A stretch of DNA of 64,000 nt, taken from NCBI GenBank assembly GCA_030247855.1, contig JAPDRN010000002.1:806001-870000 (forward strand), in the 5' to 3' direction. This stretch comes from Knufia peltigerae (lineage: Eukaryota > Ascomycota > Eurotiomycetes > Chaetothyriales > Trichomeriaceae). Shown one piece after another: positions 45,752 through 56,435 of this stretch. Each line of letters starts with the position of its first letter. Position 1 is the stretch's first letter. The notes beneath the pieces were generated by a model. It worked only from the letters and a program-made list of their open reading frames with translations, was not told where the DNA came from and ran no database searches. The position numbers were made by a program, and so were the translations under genes.

Positions 45752-48591
45752 ATGGCGCACCAATATCCTGGTCACCAGCTCAATGATCTCTCACACGGCA
45801 ATGTAAGTCAAATCTCAGAGGCGCGAAGTGGTTGGGCCTTGTGCTAAATCCTGCGACAGAACTACAGACCCTCTCCTGGACATTCAGACGACGAAGCAGA
45901 ACACTCCCTGTTGCATCAGAACGCCGCATACCAGGTTCCCTACGATGATCCTCACTCCCACTCACGGCCGTTGACCCCGGGACAAGAGTCGGTCTACACA
46001 CTGAACGAGTCATATGTCGGAGGAGATCCCTCAAAAGTTCCAGTCACAGGAACAAACTACAATCCGCAACCATATGGTCAGCAAGGAGCCTACCGCTCCA
46101 ATTCACAGAACAACTTGCCCGCCCAGGGGGGTCCGAATCCCAGCAACCCAATGACCACACAAGATGCGTGGCAGGAAAGGCAGGCTCCTGGGTACGGCAC
46201 AATCAAGCGCTATGCTACAAGAAAAGTCAAGCTAGTTCAAGGGAGCGTACTGAGTATCGATTACCCGGTGCCCAGCGCAATTCAAAATGCCATCCAGTCG
46301 AAATATCGAGGCGACCTCGAGGGTGGCAGTGAAGAGTTCACACACATGCGATACACAGCGGCGACGTGTGACCCGGACGATTTTACCCTTAAGAACGGCT
46401 ATAATCTGCGACCGGCCATGTACAATCGGCATACCGAATTGTTGATCGCCATTACCTACTACAACGAGGATAAAGTCTTGACGGCGCGCACGCTCCATGG
46501 TGTGATGCAGAACATTCGTGACATTGTGAATCTGAAAAAGTCCGAGTTTTGGAACAAGGGTGGTCCCGCCTGGCAGAAGATTGTTGTGTGTCTGGTTTTC
46601 GATGGTATCGACCCTTGTGACAAGAATACACTGGATCTGCTGGCCACTGTTGGTATCTACCAAGATGGAGTCATGAAAAAGGACGTTGATGGGAAGGACA
46701 CAGTGGTGCATATCTTCGAGTACACGACCCAGCTTTCAGTGACACCTAATCAGCAATTGATCCGACCCAACGACAACGATTCGACGTCCTTGCCTCCCGT
46801 CCAGATGATATTCTGTCTGAAGCAGAAGAATAGTAAGAAGATCAATTCCCATCGATGGCTCTTCAATGGCTTCGGACGTATCTTGAACCCAGAAGTTTGC
46901 ATCTTGCTCGATGCAGGCACAAAGCCTGGTCCCAAGTCTTTGATGGCTCTTTGGGAGGCATTCTACAACGACAAAGACCTTGGTGGTGCTTGTGGAGAAA
47001 TCCATGCCATGTTGGGACGCGGAGGTGTCTTTGGGAGAAAACTGTTGAATCCTCTGGTCGCGGCTCAGAACTTCGAGTACAAGATCAGTAACATTCTGGA
47101 CAAACCATTGGAAAGTTCATTCGGCTACGTTAGTGTCTTGCCTGGTGCATTCTCTGCGTATCGCTTTAGAGCCATTATGGGTCGCCCTCTCGAGCAGTAC
47201 TTCCACGGCGATCACACCCTCTCCGCACGTCTGGGCAAGAAAGGTATCGAGGGCATGAACATTTTCAAGAAGAACATGTTTTTGGCAGAAGATCGTATCT
47301 TGTGTTTCGAATTGGTGGCAAAGGCTGGATCCAAATGGCACCTTTCATACGTCAAGGCATCCAGAGCCGAAACCGATGTACCTGAAGGAGCTCCTGAATT
47401 CATCGGACAACGTCGACGTTGGTTGAACGGTTCATTTGCCGCCTCCATCTATTCCCTCATGCATTTCTCTCGCATGTACAAATCCGGCCACAACCTCATT
47501 CGAATGTTCTTCCTCCACGTTCAAATGCTCTACAACATTGTCTCGGTCCTGCTTTCCTGGTTTTCTCTGGCGTCTTTCTGGCTCACAACCAAAATTCTTA
47601 TGGATCTTGTTGGTCAACCTAGCAGTCAAAACAACAACACGGCATTTCCTTTTGGTGATAAGGCGACTCCCATTATCAACACGGTTTTACAATATCTTTA
47701 TCTGGCCTTCCTCCTGCTCCAATTCATCCTCGCGCTTGGTAATCGACCGAAAGGTTCGAAGATGGCCTACGTCATGTCATTCATCCTGTTTGCGCTTATT
47801 CAGTTGTATGTTATTGTTCTGTCCATGTACCTGGTGGTTCGAGCATTTACGACCAAAGACGGCACCGACATAGTCACAAATGAGGGTGCCAATGAGTTTG
47901 TCAAATCGTTCTTCGCATCAACAGGACCTGGAATTGTCATCATTGCATTGGCGGCCACTTTCGGCTTGTATTTCGTCGCCTCCTTCCTGTACTTGGATCC
48001 GTGGCACATGTTCACCTCTTTCGGTCAATATCTACTCCTGATGCCATCATTTATCAACATCCTCATGATTTATGCTTTTAGCAATTGGCACGATGTCTCC
48101 TGGGGTACGAAGGGCTCTGACAAGGCAGAAGCTTTACCCTCCGCCCAGTCGAAGAAGGACGAGAAGGGCAAAACGGCAGTCATCGAAGAAATCGACAAAC
48201 CACAGGCGGATATCGACAGTCAATTCGAAGCCACCGTACGACGTGCCTTGGCACCATACAAGGCTCCAGAGGAGAAAGAGGAAAAGACGCTTGAAGATTC
48301 GTACAAGAACTTCCGAACTCGACTTGTCGCCACCTGGCTCTTTTCAAATGCTCTGCTGGCAGTGGCAATTACTAGTGACAATGTCGACAAATTTGGATTC
48401 ACTGTAAGTTCTCTTTTCTTTGGAGGCAGAAGTTTCGCTAAATAGATGCACAGTCTCAAGCCACGAGCCGAAGTAGTCACTTTTTCCAAGCTCTGCTCTG
48501 GACCACGGCAGCTTTGTCCCTGGTTCGATTCACTGGGTGTTGTTGGTTCTTGGGCAGGACAGGGTTGCTGTGTTGTTTCAATCGAAGATAG
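45752..48591 (+). CDS. class III chitin synthase
   Basis: Three exons, 45752-45802, 45860-48403 and 48454-48591, encode 910 residues. Family GT2 processive enzyme that polymerises UDP-GlcNAc into chitin at the plasma membrane and exports it. After a disordered N-terminus of about 130 residues come RKVKLVQGSVLSIDYPVPSA, AITYYNEDK, VLPGAFSAYR, FLAEDRILC with Glu494-Asp495-Arg496, and QRRRWLNGS (Gln534-Trp538), followed by six or seven membrane segments. The sequence around RMFFLHVQMLYNIV and the N-terminal block mark class III (ChsB type), needed for hyphal growth and specific to filamentous fungi. The length matches the usual 890-920. The last exon, ending in CFNRR, is less conserved, so its boundary is somewhat less certain. 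Confidence 0.95.
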
Positions 48592-49241
48592 TCAATCATA
48601 GAGGGTGCTGCATAAGCATGAGATCAGGGCGAAGGTCGGCAAAATCTGGAGATTTGGACATTTTCTGTCAGAAGAATCAAAATAAAAATGTACCACCTGC
48701 GTGTGCTGCTACAGACGTAAATCGTGCTTCAGTCGTAGACAGTAAATCTATTCAAAAGGATTTATCAATCGATGGGACTTTCGATTGCAAAAATCCGCAC
48801 AGTACGAGTACAGAGTACTCCATACTCCGTACAACTATTGGTATCGGAGAATAGCCTCATATACGGCCGAACTGTGTCATGTGAGGGCTGCGGCCAACGG
48901 CGAACAGCCAACGCAACTACGACTGAATACTTTCACTGTCTAATAACAACCATTCCTTTATATTATTTTAGCTTCCACCACGTCTTCTTCACATATATTG
49001 TACTTTGCGGCCTTTGCGCTACCAAGTACGACCAGTCTTGCCTCGATCCGGTCTTCGCCACTCCATTTCCCTCAATCGTTACTCATCCTGCTGGTCGTCC
49101 ATCTTGTGCCCTTTGCCTCTGCTATTTCACTGCGCTCTTCGATCACAGGCTTTGCCAGACACTCACAGCGATCGCCTAACACGATTTTTGAGACCCCGAG
49201 CCATTAACGAGACCTCTGCCTCTACCATACAAACCGCCAAG
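48592..49241. other. intergenic, 650 bp
   Basis: 3' flank of the chitin synthase and promoter of UBC12. Contains GTACTCCATACTCCGTAC (48815-48832). No gene. Confidence 0.6.
48815..48832. repeat. TACGGAGTA-class motif (double copy)
   Basis: GTACTCCATACTCCGTAC: two TACTCC copies, the second within CTCCGTAC, in intergenic DNA. Confidence 0.6.
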
Positions 49242-49945
49242 ATGATGAAAATATGGTCAATGGTAGGTGGAACTGTGGACAGGACATTTCGAACCTGGCT
49301 GACAGTGGTATACAGAAGCAGCAGCAGCAGAAGGATGAGCAAGCGCAAGGAACAACACAGAAGAAGAAGAAAGTCACGGCAGCGCAATTGCGTGTACAAA
49401 AAGGTGGGATCTGCTACTCCGTTAGGTGACGATTTGGTCTAACCAGTACAAGATCTGAGTGAGGTTTCTCTCGGATCAACCATGAAGACTACATTTCCAA
49501 ACCCTGACGATATCCTCAACTTTCAACTTACTATCGAACCGGATGAAGGCATGTACAAGGGTGGCAGCTTCGTATTTAATTTCGCCATCAACCAGAATTA
49601 CCCTCACGACCCACCTAAGGTCAAATGCATTCAGAAGATCTACCATCCAAACATCGACCTAGAAGGAAACGTGTGCTTAAACATTCTGCGAGAAGACTGG
49701 AAGCCTGTGTTGAACTTGAACGCTGTCATCGTCGGCATGCAGGTAGGTGTTTCCAGATCAAAAGAGGCAGCGGTCACTAACACTCAATACAGTTTCTCTT
49801 CTTAGAACCCAATGCTTCCGATCCATTGAACAAAGAAGCGGCCGAGGACCTGAGAAATAACCGAGAAGGATTTAGAAGAAATGCACGAACAGCAATGGGT
49901 GGTGGTTCGGTTAGAGGCCAAACCTACGACCGCGTGTTGCGGTGA
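49242..49945 (+). CDS. UBC12: NEDD8-conjugating enzyme E2 Ubc12
   Basis: Four exons, 49242-49262 (21 nt), 49316-49403, 49453-49742 and 49793-49945, give 183 residues, the usual UBC12 length. The N-terminal MMKIWSM extension docks on the NEDD8 E1 in this family. A Gln/Lys-rich linker leads to the E2 core: STMKTTFPNPDD, EPDEGMYKGGSF, HPNIDLEGNVCLNILREDW with catalytic Cys111, and FLFLEPNASDPLNKEAAEDL. It passes NEDD8 (Rub1) to cullins and so activates SCF ligases. For intron 2 the acceptor at GTACAAG was chosen because it restores QKDLSEV; an earlier CAG would add a Val-Gln not seen in the family. Confidence 0.95.
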
Positions 49946-50479
49946 TACCTCCAAAGATCTTAGACACGATAGATACGACGAATGACACAACTTCATACTG
50001 ATCAGGACTTGCAAGAGTCTCCGTCAAGGTGTTTGGAGGTCGCCTTGCATACTTAGAGAAGAGGCATCCCGGGAGATGGCGAGGGTGATGTACAGAAAAG
50101 CTGTATACCGATACAAGAAATGAAAATTCCAGATATTGGCAGCAACCCAAGGGCAAGCCTGAACAGCCGTGGCAATGCCTGCAAGACTGCTCTTAAATAT
50201 CCGTACTGCGAATAGATACCCATAAGGCGGTGATATTCCTATGCCTTGGTCCAGACTGCGACTCGGGGAGACTAGAAATTGTCCGAAACCTCTATCCGTT
50301 CTCGGAGCCAAGCCCAAGGTTGGGGGGCCAATGAGGAGAGACACCGGCAATGAAGAGCTCGCTGCGCAGAGTGCGAGTGCGTCGAGTAATAAAGTATCAA
50401 AAATTTCCCCAGGATTTCTCAATTCTTACAATTCGCACAACTTCAGAATCTCCTCTCCTTGTTCAACTTGATTGACAAA
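49946..50479. other. intergenic, 534 bp
   Basis: UBC12 3' flank and ILV5 promoter. No gene or repeat seen. Confidence 0.6.
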
Positions 50480-51911
50480 ATGGCTTCCAAGACATTTGCT
50501 AGAACCCTGCGCACTGCTTCCAAGCAGAAGCTCTCGACTCCCTCCGTCCCCAAGCGGTCGTTTGTCTCTGCCGGAGCAACCAGACCCGTTGTGGCAGCTT
50601 CTCAGAGAACCTCATTCGCAGCTCCCGCTCAGCAACAGACAAGAGGTGTCAAGACCATTGACTTTGCTGGCACGAAAGAAGAGGTCTACGGTACATGGTT
50701 TTTCTGGTCCAGTTCGACGAAGCTTTACTGACATCTTGTTTAGAGCGTGCTGACTGGCCTCGCGAGAAACTCCTCGTATGCTAAATTCTGTCTCCTGGGA
50801 CGACAAGATCTGACAAAATTGCAGGACTACTTCAAGAACGACACCCTAGCACTGATCGGCTACGGTTCGCAAGGCCATGGTCAAGGTCTCAACCTCCGTG
50901 ACAACGGCTTGAATGTCATCATCGGTGTTCGAAAGAACGGAGCTTCATGGAAGGAGGCAGAACAAGATGGCTGGATCCCAGGCAAGAACTTGTTCGAGGT
51001 TGACGAGGCCATCTCCCGGGGAAGCATCATCATGAACTTGCTCAGTGATGCCGCCCAGAGTGAGACCTGGCCAGCTATCAAGCCCCAATTGACCAAGGGA
51101 AAGGTATGATCTCGAAACCCTGCCTTTTCCGCGAGAAAACAGCTTCTAACTGTCCATTTTAGACCCTGTACTTCTCCCACGGTTTCTCTCCCGTCTTCAA
51201 AGACCTTACCAAGGTCGATGTGCCCAAGGATATCGATGTTATCCTCGTGGCCCCCAAGGGTTCCGGCCGAACTGTCCGATCCCTCTTCCGTGAAGGTCGA
51301 GGCATCAACTCCTCCATTGCCGTGTTCCAGGATGTTACCGGCAAGGCTAAAGAGAAGGCTATCGCCATGGGTGTCGCAGTCGGTTCCGGCTACCTCTACG
51401 AGACCACATTCGAGAAGGAAGTCTACTCTGACCTGTACGGTGAGCGAGGTTGCTTGATGGGTGGTATCCACGGCATGTTCCTCGCCCAGTACGAGGTTCT
51501 CCGCGAGCGTGGTCACTCACCCTCGGAGGCCTTCAACGAGACTGTGGAGGAGGCCACCCAATCCCTGTACCCTCTCATTGGTGCCAACGGTATGGACTGG
51601 ATGTACTCTGCTTGCTCGACCACCGCCCGTCGGGGTGCCATCGACTGGCAAGGCAAGTTCAAGGATGCCCTCAAACCCGTCTTCAACGATCTGTACGACA
51701 GCGTGAAGAACGGCACCGAGACCAAGCGCAGCTTGGAGTACAACAGCCAAAAGGACTATAGACAGAAGTTTGAGAAGGAGATGGAGGACATCCGGGGCAT
51801 GGAAATCTGGCGTGCCGGAAAGGCTGTCCGGTAAGTTTTATTTGTCTCTTGTGTTGTTTGTGCTTTGACTGACAATAATTTTCCAGCTCTCTGCGACCAG
51901 AGAACAACTAA
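50480..51911 (+). CDS. ILV5: mitochondrial ketol-acid reductoisomerase (acetohydroxyacid reductoisomerase)
   Basis: Five exons, 50480-50690, 50744-50775 (32 nt), 50825-51103, 51163-51830 and 51887-51911 (25 nt), encode 404 residues. It catalyses the second common step of valine, leucine and isoleucine synthesis, NADPH-dependent isomeroreduction of acetolactate or acetohydroxybutyrate. The Arg/Ser/Thr-rich first 50 residues form a mitochondrial presequence. The NADPH-binding loop GYGSQGHGQ is at 93-101. Catalytic-domain blocks LVAPKGSGRTVR, VGSGYLYETTF, YGERGCLMGGIHGM and YSACSTTARRGAIDW follow. The last exon adds only SLRPENN. Short class I (about 330-residue core) type as in yeast. Confidence 0.97.
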
Positions 51912-52649
51912 GCTACCTTACATCTGGGTTGGGTACCTTAAGTAGTTGTGAGGGGCTTACGCTTTCCAGTGTAATTCAGAAGATAGCACGGCGTTAGTCA
52001 AAAGTGAACTATGTATCAAATGGTGGTCATTGTTTATCTTTTTTTCCAGAGATGAAAAGAATGAACCAAAAAGGATCGAGATTCTGGAGTAATGCCAATT
52101 GAATGTTCATTTGCTTTTGCCTTGAATTTCCGTTGCAATTGAAGTCACTCGACAACTATCCTTGCCTAGGTATAAATATGATGAGACTCGTAAGATCGTA
52201 AATTGTCCCTAGATGATACATAGAATGAGGGATGGTGGGCTGCGATGTACAGGGTGTAGGGTAAATATGTCCCCGCAGGACAAACTATTTTTTGTAAATG
52301 CGATCACGCCAGCCTAGGACAGACCACCCACTTCCTAGGTAGATATTCAGCACCATCTGCTGTTTATGCCTACTCACTCATATCCACAAGTCTCTCGCAG
52401 AAACTAGCACCACAAACTACCAAACGAAATTTTGTGTTGTCGTCTAGAGCGATGAAAGGACACGTCCTTTTATCGTCAATCCCAATTGAATATCATTCAA
52501 CTTAGGAAGCAACAAGTGACGATACGGGAGTGAGGTCCATCCGTCAAGTATACCCCTCCAGGGTAACCCGAGTACAAATTTCCAGGTCAAGACTACCCTG
52601 ATAAGAAAAGGGGGGTATTCCTTTTGAGTCCAAGCATTACTCATTCGAC
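51912..52649. other. intergenic, 738 bp
   Basis: Between ILV5 and the dehydratase. No gene, tRNA or repeat recognised. Confidence 0.6.
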
Positions 52650-54103
52650 ATGGCCGACCCGAGCACCTGTCCACCACTTTTGCCGTCGTCCATCGTGGCG
52701 GCTCACGCCAAAATCCAGGGTCACATCCACCACACGCCCGTCTTGACGTCGAGGTCGTTGGACGCCATCGCGAGTGCTCCCGACCCCAGGGTGTTCCTCG
52801 GCGACACCCCCCCGACGTTCGAGGAAGCCGAAGCGTCACGAGCGAAGGGGTCGAACGCCGAGACGACGCCTCGGTTTCGCGTCTGGTTCAAGTGTGAGAA
52901 CTTCCAAAAGATTGGTGCTTTCAAGGCCCGAGGTGCCTTTCACGCCGTGGCCAGACTCGTGGAGGAGATGGGCGTAGAAGAGGTCAGGAGACGTGGAGTG
53001 GTCACTCATAGCAGTGGTATGCATTCTGTTTTCCTTTTTTTCTCAGCTACATCTGTTTTTTCGTTGTGTGCTTTGGTCGAGCAACGAGATGGTCTAGTTG
53101 TATCCTAGCACAATCACTATACTGACACCCCTCTCTTTGTGTTCTGTGTCTAGGTAACCACGCACAAGCTTTGGCTCTGGCGGCCTCGACTTTCAAAATA
53201 CCAAGTTACATCGTGATGCCGAGTATAAGTACACCTTCCAAGATCGCCGGGACGAGGTTGTACACACCCAACGTCATCTTTTCCGGTTCGACGAGTCAAG
53301 AACGTGAAGCAGTGGTGGCAGAAGTCATTGCCGACAAGGGTGCCATACTGGTCCCACCTTATGACCATCCCGACATCATTCTAGGTCAAGGAACCGTAGG
53401 GTTGGAACTCGAGTCACAAGTCCGTGAATTACAACTCCAACGACTTACGGAGAAGAAGGAGACATCCTCCTCAAAGGATGGTGATGACGATGATGGTTCT
53501 TCTACTCGGACAAAACTCGAAGGTCTGGACGCGGTGATAACACCCCTCGGCGGTGGAGGTTTGTTGTCGGGTGTGGCTACATACTTTTCCGACAAACCAG
53601 GTACTTTGGTGTTTGGAGCCGAACCGAGTTTCCAAGGTGGCGACGACGGAAGACGTGGCTTAGCACAAGGAAAAAGGATCGAACACGTCAAGACGTTGAC
53701 CATCGCCGACGGTCTGAGGACACCGGTTGGGGTGACAAACTGGGGTGTTCTGAGCGACAGGAGAAAGTTGGAGGGGGTCTACTCCGTGACCGAAGACGAG
53801 ATCAAAATGGCCATGAGGTTGGTGTTTGAGAGGTTAAAGGTCGTGGTCGAGCCGAGCGGTTGTGCCGGGTTGGCCGTGGTGTTGTTCAACCAGGAATTCA
53901 GGGCCATGTGCTCCCAGAGACAGATGGGATTGGAAAAGGACGGGTGGGACGTCGGGGTCGTGTTTTCGGGTGGGAATACTACCATGAAGGCCATTGCGAA
54001 GTTGTTTGGGGAGGATGAGACAGACGCAAAGGACACAAAAGAAAGGCAGGCAGGAAAGGTCGGAAGGGATGGATCAAGAATGGCAGAGGATGTTGCTGGA
54101 TAG
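52650..54103 (+). CDS. PLP-dependent serine/threonine dehydratase-like protein (Sry1 / serine racemase-like)
   Basis: Two exons (52650-53016, 53154-54103) give 438 residues. Fold-type II PLP enzyme: KCENFQKIGAFKARGA places the Schiff-base Lys at 92. SSGNHAQALALAA forms the substrate-carboxylate loop, PLGGGGLLSG the phosphate-binding glycine loop, and PSGCAGLAVV the pyridine-contacting segment. It lacks the C-terminal regulatory domains of biosynthetic Ilv1, so it is more likely a catabolic Ser/Thr or hydroxyaspartate ammonia-lyase, or a racemase. Two low-complexity insertions, around residues 44-75 and at SSSKDGDDDDGSS, lengthen it beyond the usual 320-340. It sits 0.74 kb downstream of ILV5 on the same strand. 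Exact substrate not readable. Confidence 0.88.
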
Positions 54104-54167
54104 AGAGAGGTAGATGTGATGACGGAGTACTTCTTGACATTTGCGTATATTCCTATTACTGCTGTTA

Positions 54168-54180
54168 TATACGGAGTATA
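54168..54180. repeat. TACGGAGTA-class palindrome
   Basis: TATACGGAGTATA, intergenic, downstream of the dehydratase gene. Confidence 0.65.
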
Positions 54181-54439
54181 CGGATATATATTGGATTTTG
54201 ATACTCTGGTGTGAAGATAGAAAGAAGTATATCAAAACTCAGATATCTACTAGACGGACCGATAATATGATGCCATGAATATAGCTCTGCGTCATCGTGA
54301 TCACTGCGAAAGGTACTCGTCCATCTAGTCTTGACGCCGAAAGAGAGAAATCCAAACTCCCCTCCTCCATCCACTGTACTCTACCCATTATTCAACTATA
54401 CAAATAATCGAGAATGCAAAAAAAAAAGAAGAGAATAAT

Positions 54440-54553
54440 TGAGAGGAGTGGGGTTCGAACCCACGCTTCCTTACGGAAAGCAGAGAATTTTAAGAATGTA
54501 GACCATGGATCTGTACTTAAATCTGCCGCCTTAAACCACTGTTCGCAGAGCCC
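54440..54553 (-). pseudogene. tRNA-Leu(UAA) with intron, 5' part degenerate
   Basis: On the minus strand the T-arm GTGGG-TTCGAAC-CCCAC, long variable arm TTCC/GGAA and 3' acceptor strand TCCTCTC plus A are intact. The anticodon stem GCAGA/TCTGC encloses loop TTTAAG (anticodon TAA) and an intron of about 30 nt that contains CTTAAA, complementary to the anticodon loop as in genuine tRNA introns. The D-side keeps AGTGGTTTAAGGC. The first 13 or so nt, which should read close to GAGAGGATGGCCG, instead read GGGCTCTGCGAAC, so neither the acceptor stem nor the D-stem can pair. A T7 run follows downstream. It is probably a non-functional remnant; the 5' end coordinate is approximate. Confidence 0.65.
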
Positions 54554-54863
54554 TTTGTTAATATCGAGGAACAAAATAGAAGGAAAGGGTTGGGATTATT
54601 TACCTCGGCCATCCTCCCGGGAGAAATTAAGTCAATTTTCGACCACCATGGTATACAACGTTACGATTGTTTGCGGGTCGGGGATACCCACTCGAGGCCT
54701 ATTGGAGGCGACATCAGTGCGCCTAAACAAGCCGAACTGGGGGTGTTCAATACTAGGGTCAGTATGTACCCATTTCCTCCGTAGCACCTAGTATCATTGA
54801 AAAGTCTAGAGTACTCGTAAGGTATGTCTTGTTGAATACCTAGGTACCTAGGTATGTACGTGC

Positions 54864-56435
54864 TCATCTACATATCACAACTGCTTCACCAACATCTCGA
54901 CTCTTTAATCTATCCATCAATTCCTTTTCGCTAATGTCCAATTCCGTACAGATCTCATCGAAACAGTGTGTACCATCCAGAAATTCAATGATTCTATGGT
55001 TGATATGACGATCAGACACCCCCCCTCGATCGGACGTCCTCCTAACGACGTTCTTCCCCTTCCGCCTGGTTGTATCCTCAGTCAAATGTCGCTCACTCGA
55101 CATGCTTCTGGTGAGGTCCTCCGAGTCGTAATCGGAATGCTGATTATGATTACGATCATGATGATGGTTATGGATCTGAGAATTTGGACCGAGTGCCTTT
55201 TGAGTTCTGATAGCGTACCGGTGTACACGATACAAAAAACCCTTGATGACACCAAAAGTGATGAACCGTCGCATGTCGATGTTTGCGAGCATGTCCGCAT
55301 TTTGTGCGTACCATTCCCGAACGGTTAACCCTTGTCTGAGACAAGCAAAGAGCTGGACTATGCCGACGCCGTCGATGGGATCACCTTTGCCAGTGAGCGG
55401 CCAGATGTCATCGTCTTGTAATGTGAGCGACGTCAAGCCGCTGGTCCTCCGTTCCGTGGCGCTATCTATGATGGCTTCTTCTTGGGCCGCCGGGGCGAGT
55501 GCCGTGTTGACATAACGAGCGCATTCCAGTTGCATGGCGGCATCTTTGGCGATCAGGTTGGAAAACTCGGCCGTCGGGGCGTAGATCGCGTTGAAGCTGA
55601 ATATGTCGAGTAGGATAGCGCAGCCATAGTACAGCAAATGCTTGACGCACTTCTTGGTGAGCTTGAGATCGGCATCGGCCAACATTGCTATCCTCTTGAC
55701 GCTGTTGACACCGTTGATGTAAGGAATGATCCGTAACATGGTCAAATCCCAGTTTTCGTCGATCATGGTCTCGATTCTCACCGTGAACAGCGGTACATAC
55801 CACGGCTTGACACTGGCGGGATTCGGCAGCGAAGGGAACAGCTTGATGTTCAAGGTATTGAGCTCGTCAATTGGGATCATGCATTCACAGTAATTGTTCA
55901 GATCCTCCATGAGCATTTCGCATAAACTGTATATCTTGCCAGAGTTTGGAGGAGACGCATCGTCACTCAAGAACCTTGATTGTTCCTCCAGACTGCGCAT
56001 CAGATGTGCCAGCTTCTTGACCACGGACTTGTACGATGCGACATCCGTGGTACTGGGCTCGCCCAGCAAAAGCGCAAAGTTGAAAATGAATTCATTTCGC
56101 GGATAATGCGGAGACGTCAAGCAGATCGGGTACGAGAGGACAAGCGTAGGTGGTGTATTTGGTGTCAGAGGAGGCGGTGACAATGATATGAGGTTCCCAC
56201 AGAGTGACTGACGAGGTATCACGAAGCGTGATATGGTGGGAAAGGATAGAAGCGGAGAAGATGAGGTGGCATTGCTTGCGGGGATTTCGGTGGTCGTCGT
56301 CAGGATCGAGTCTTCTGGCACTTGGTGAACAATCTTTGGTCCTGATGAAGAGGTTAGCCGATGCAATGGACCAGACTGAACAGACTCACCTTCATGGGGG
56401 TCAAATTTGCTGTAGAAGATGGCTTTGATGGACAT
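54864..56435 (-). CDS. NPR2: nitrogen permease regulator 2 (NPRL2, GATOR1/SEACIT subunit)
   Basis: Two exons, 56390-56435 and 54864-56341, give 507 residues. The 48-nt intron is a multiple of three and stop-free, so it reads through; removing it restores IFYSKFDPHEGPKIVHQVPE, the conserved NPRL2 start (family knowledge), where read-through inserts 16 foreign residues. Other family blocks: PRNEFIFNFALLL, YKSVVKKLAHLMRSLE, LTMLRIIPYINGVNSVKRIA, LLYYGCAILLDIF and the C-terminal FLDGTHCFDEICTELDIS winged-helix-like part. Npr2 with Npr3 and Iml1 inhibits TORC1 at the vacuole when amino acids are scarce. A His/Asp-rich insertion (NHHHDRNHNQHSD) precedes the C-terminus. Confidence 0.93.
   Translation of the reverse strand: MSIKAIFYSKFDPHEGESVQSGPLHRLTSSSGPKIVHQVPEDSILTTTTEIPASNATSSSPLLSFPTISRFVIPRQSLCGNLISLSPPPLTPNTPPTLVLSYPICLTSPHYPRNEFIFNFALLLGEPSTTDVASYKSVVKKLAHLMRSLEEQSRFLSDDASPPNSGKIYSLCEMLMEDLNNYCECMIPIDELNTLNIKLFPSLPNPASVKPWYVPLFTVRIETMIDENWDLTMLRIIPYINGVNSVKRIAMLADADLKLTKKCVKHLLYYGCAILLDIFSFNAIYAPTAEFSNLIAKDAAMQLECARYVNTALAPAAQEEAIIDSATERRTSGLTSLTLQDDDIWPLTGKGDPIDGVGIVQLFACLRQGLTVREWYAQNADMLANIDMRRFITFGVIKGFLYRVHRYAIRTQKALGPNSQIHNHHHDRNHNQHSDYDSEDLTRSMSSERHLTEDTTRRKGKNVVRRTSDRGGVSDRHINHRIIEFLDGTHCFDEICTELDISEKELMDRLKSRDVGEAVVICR

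Larger units (their letters stand above)
54104..54863. other. intergenic, 760 bp, with tRNA-Leu remnant
   Basis: Holds a TATACGGAGTATA palindrome (54168-54180) and the degenerate tRNA-Leu at 54440-54553. No protein gene. Confidence 0.65.
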
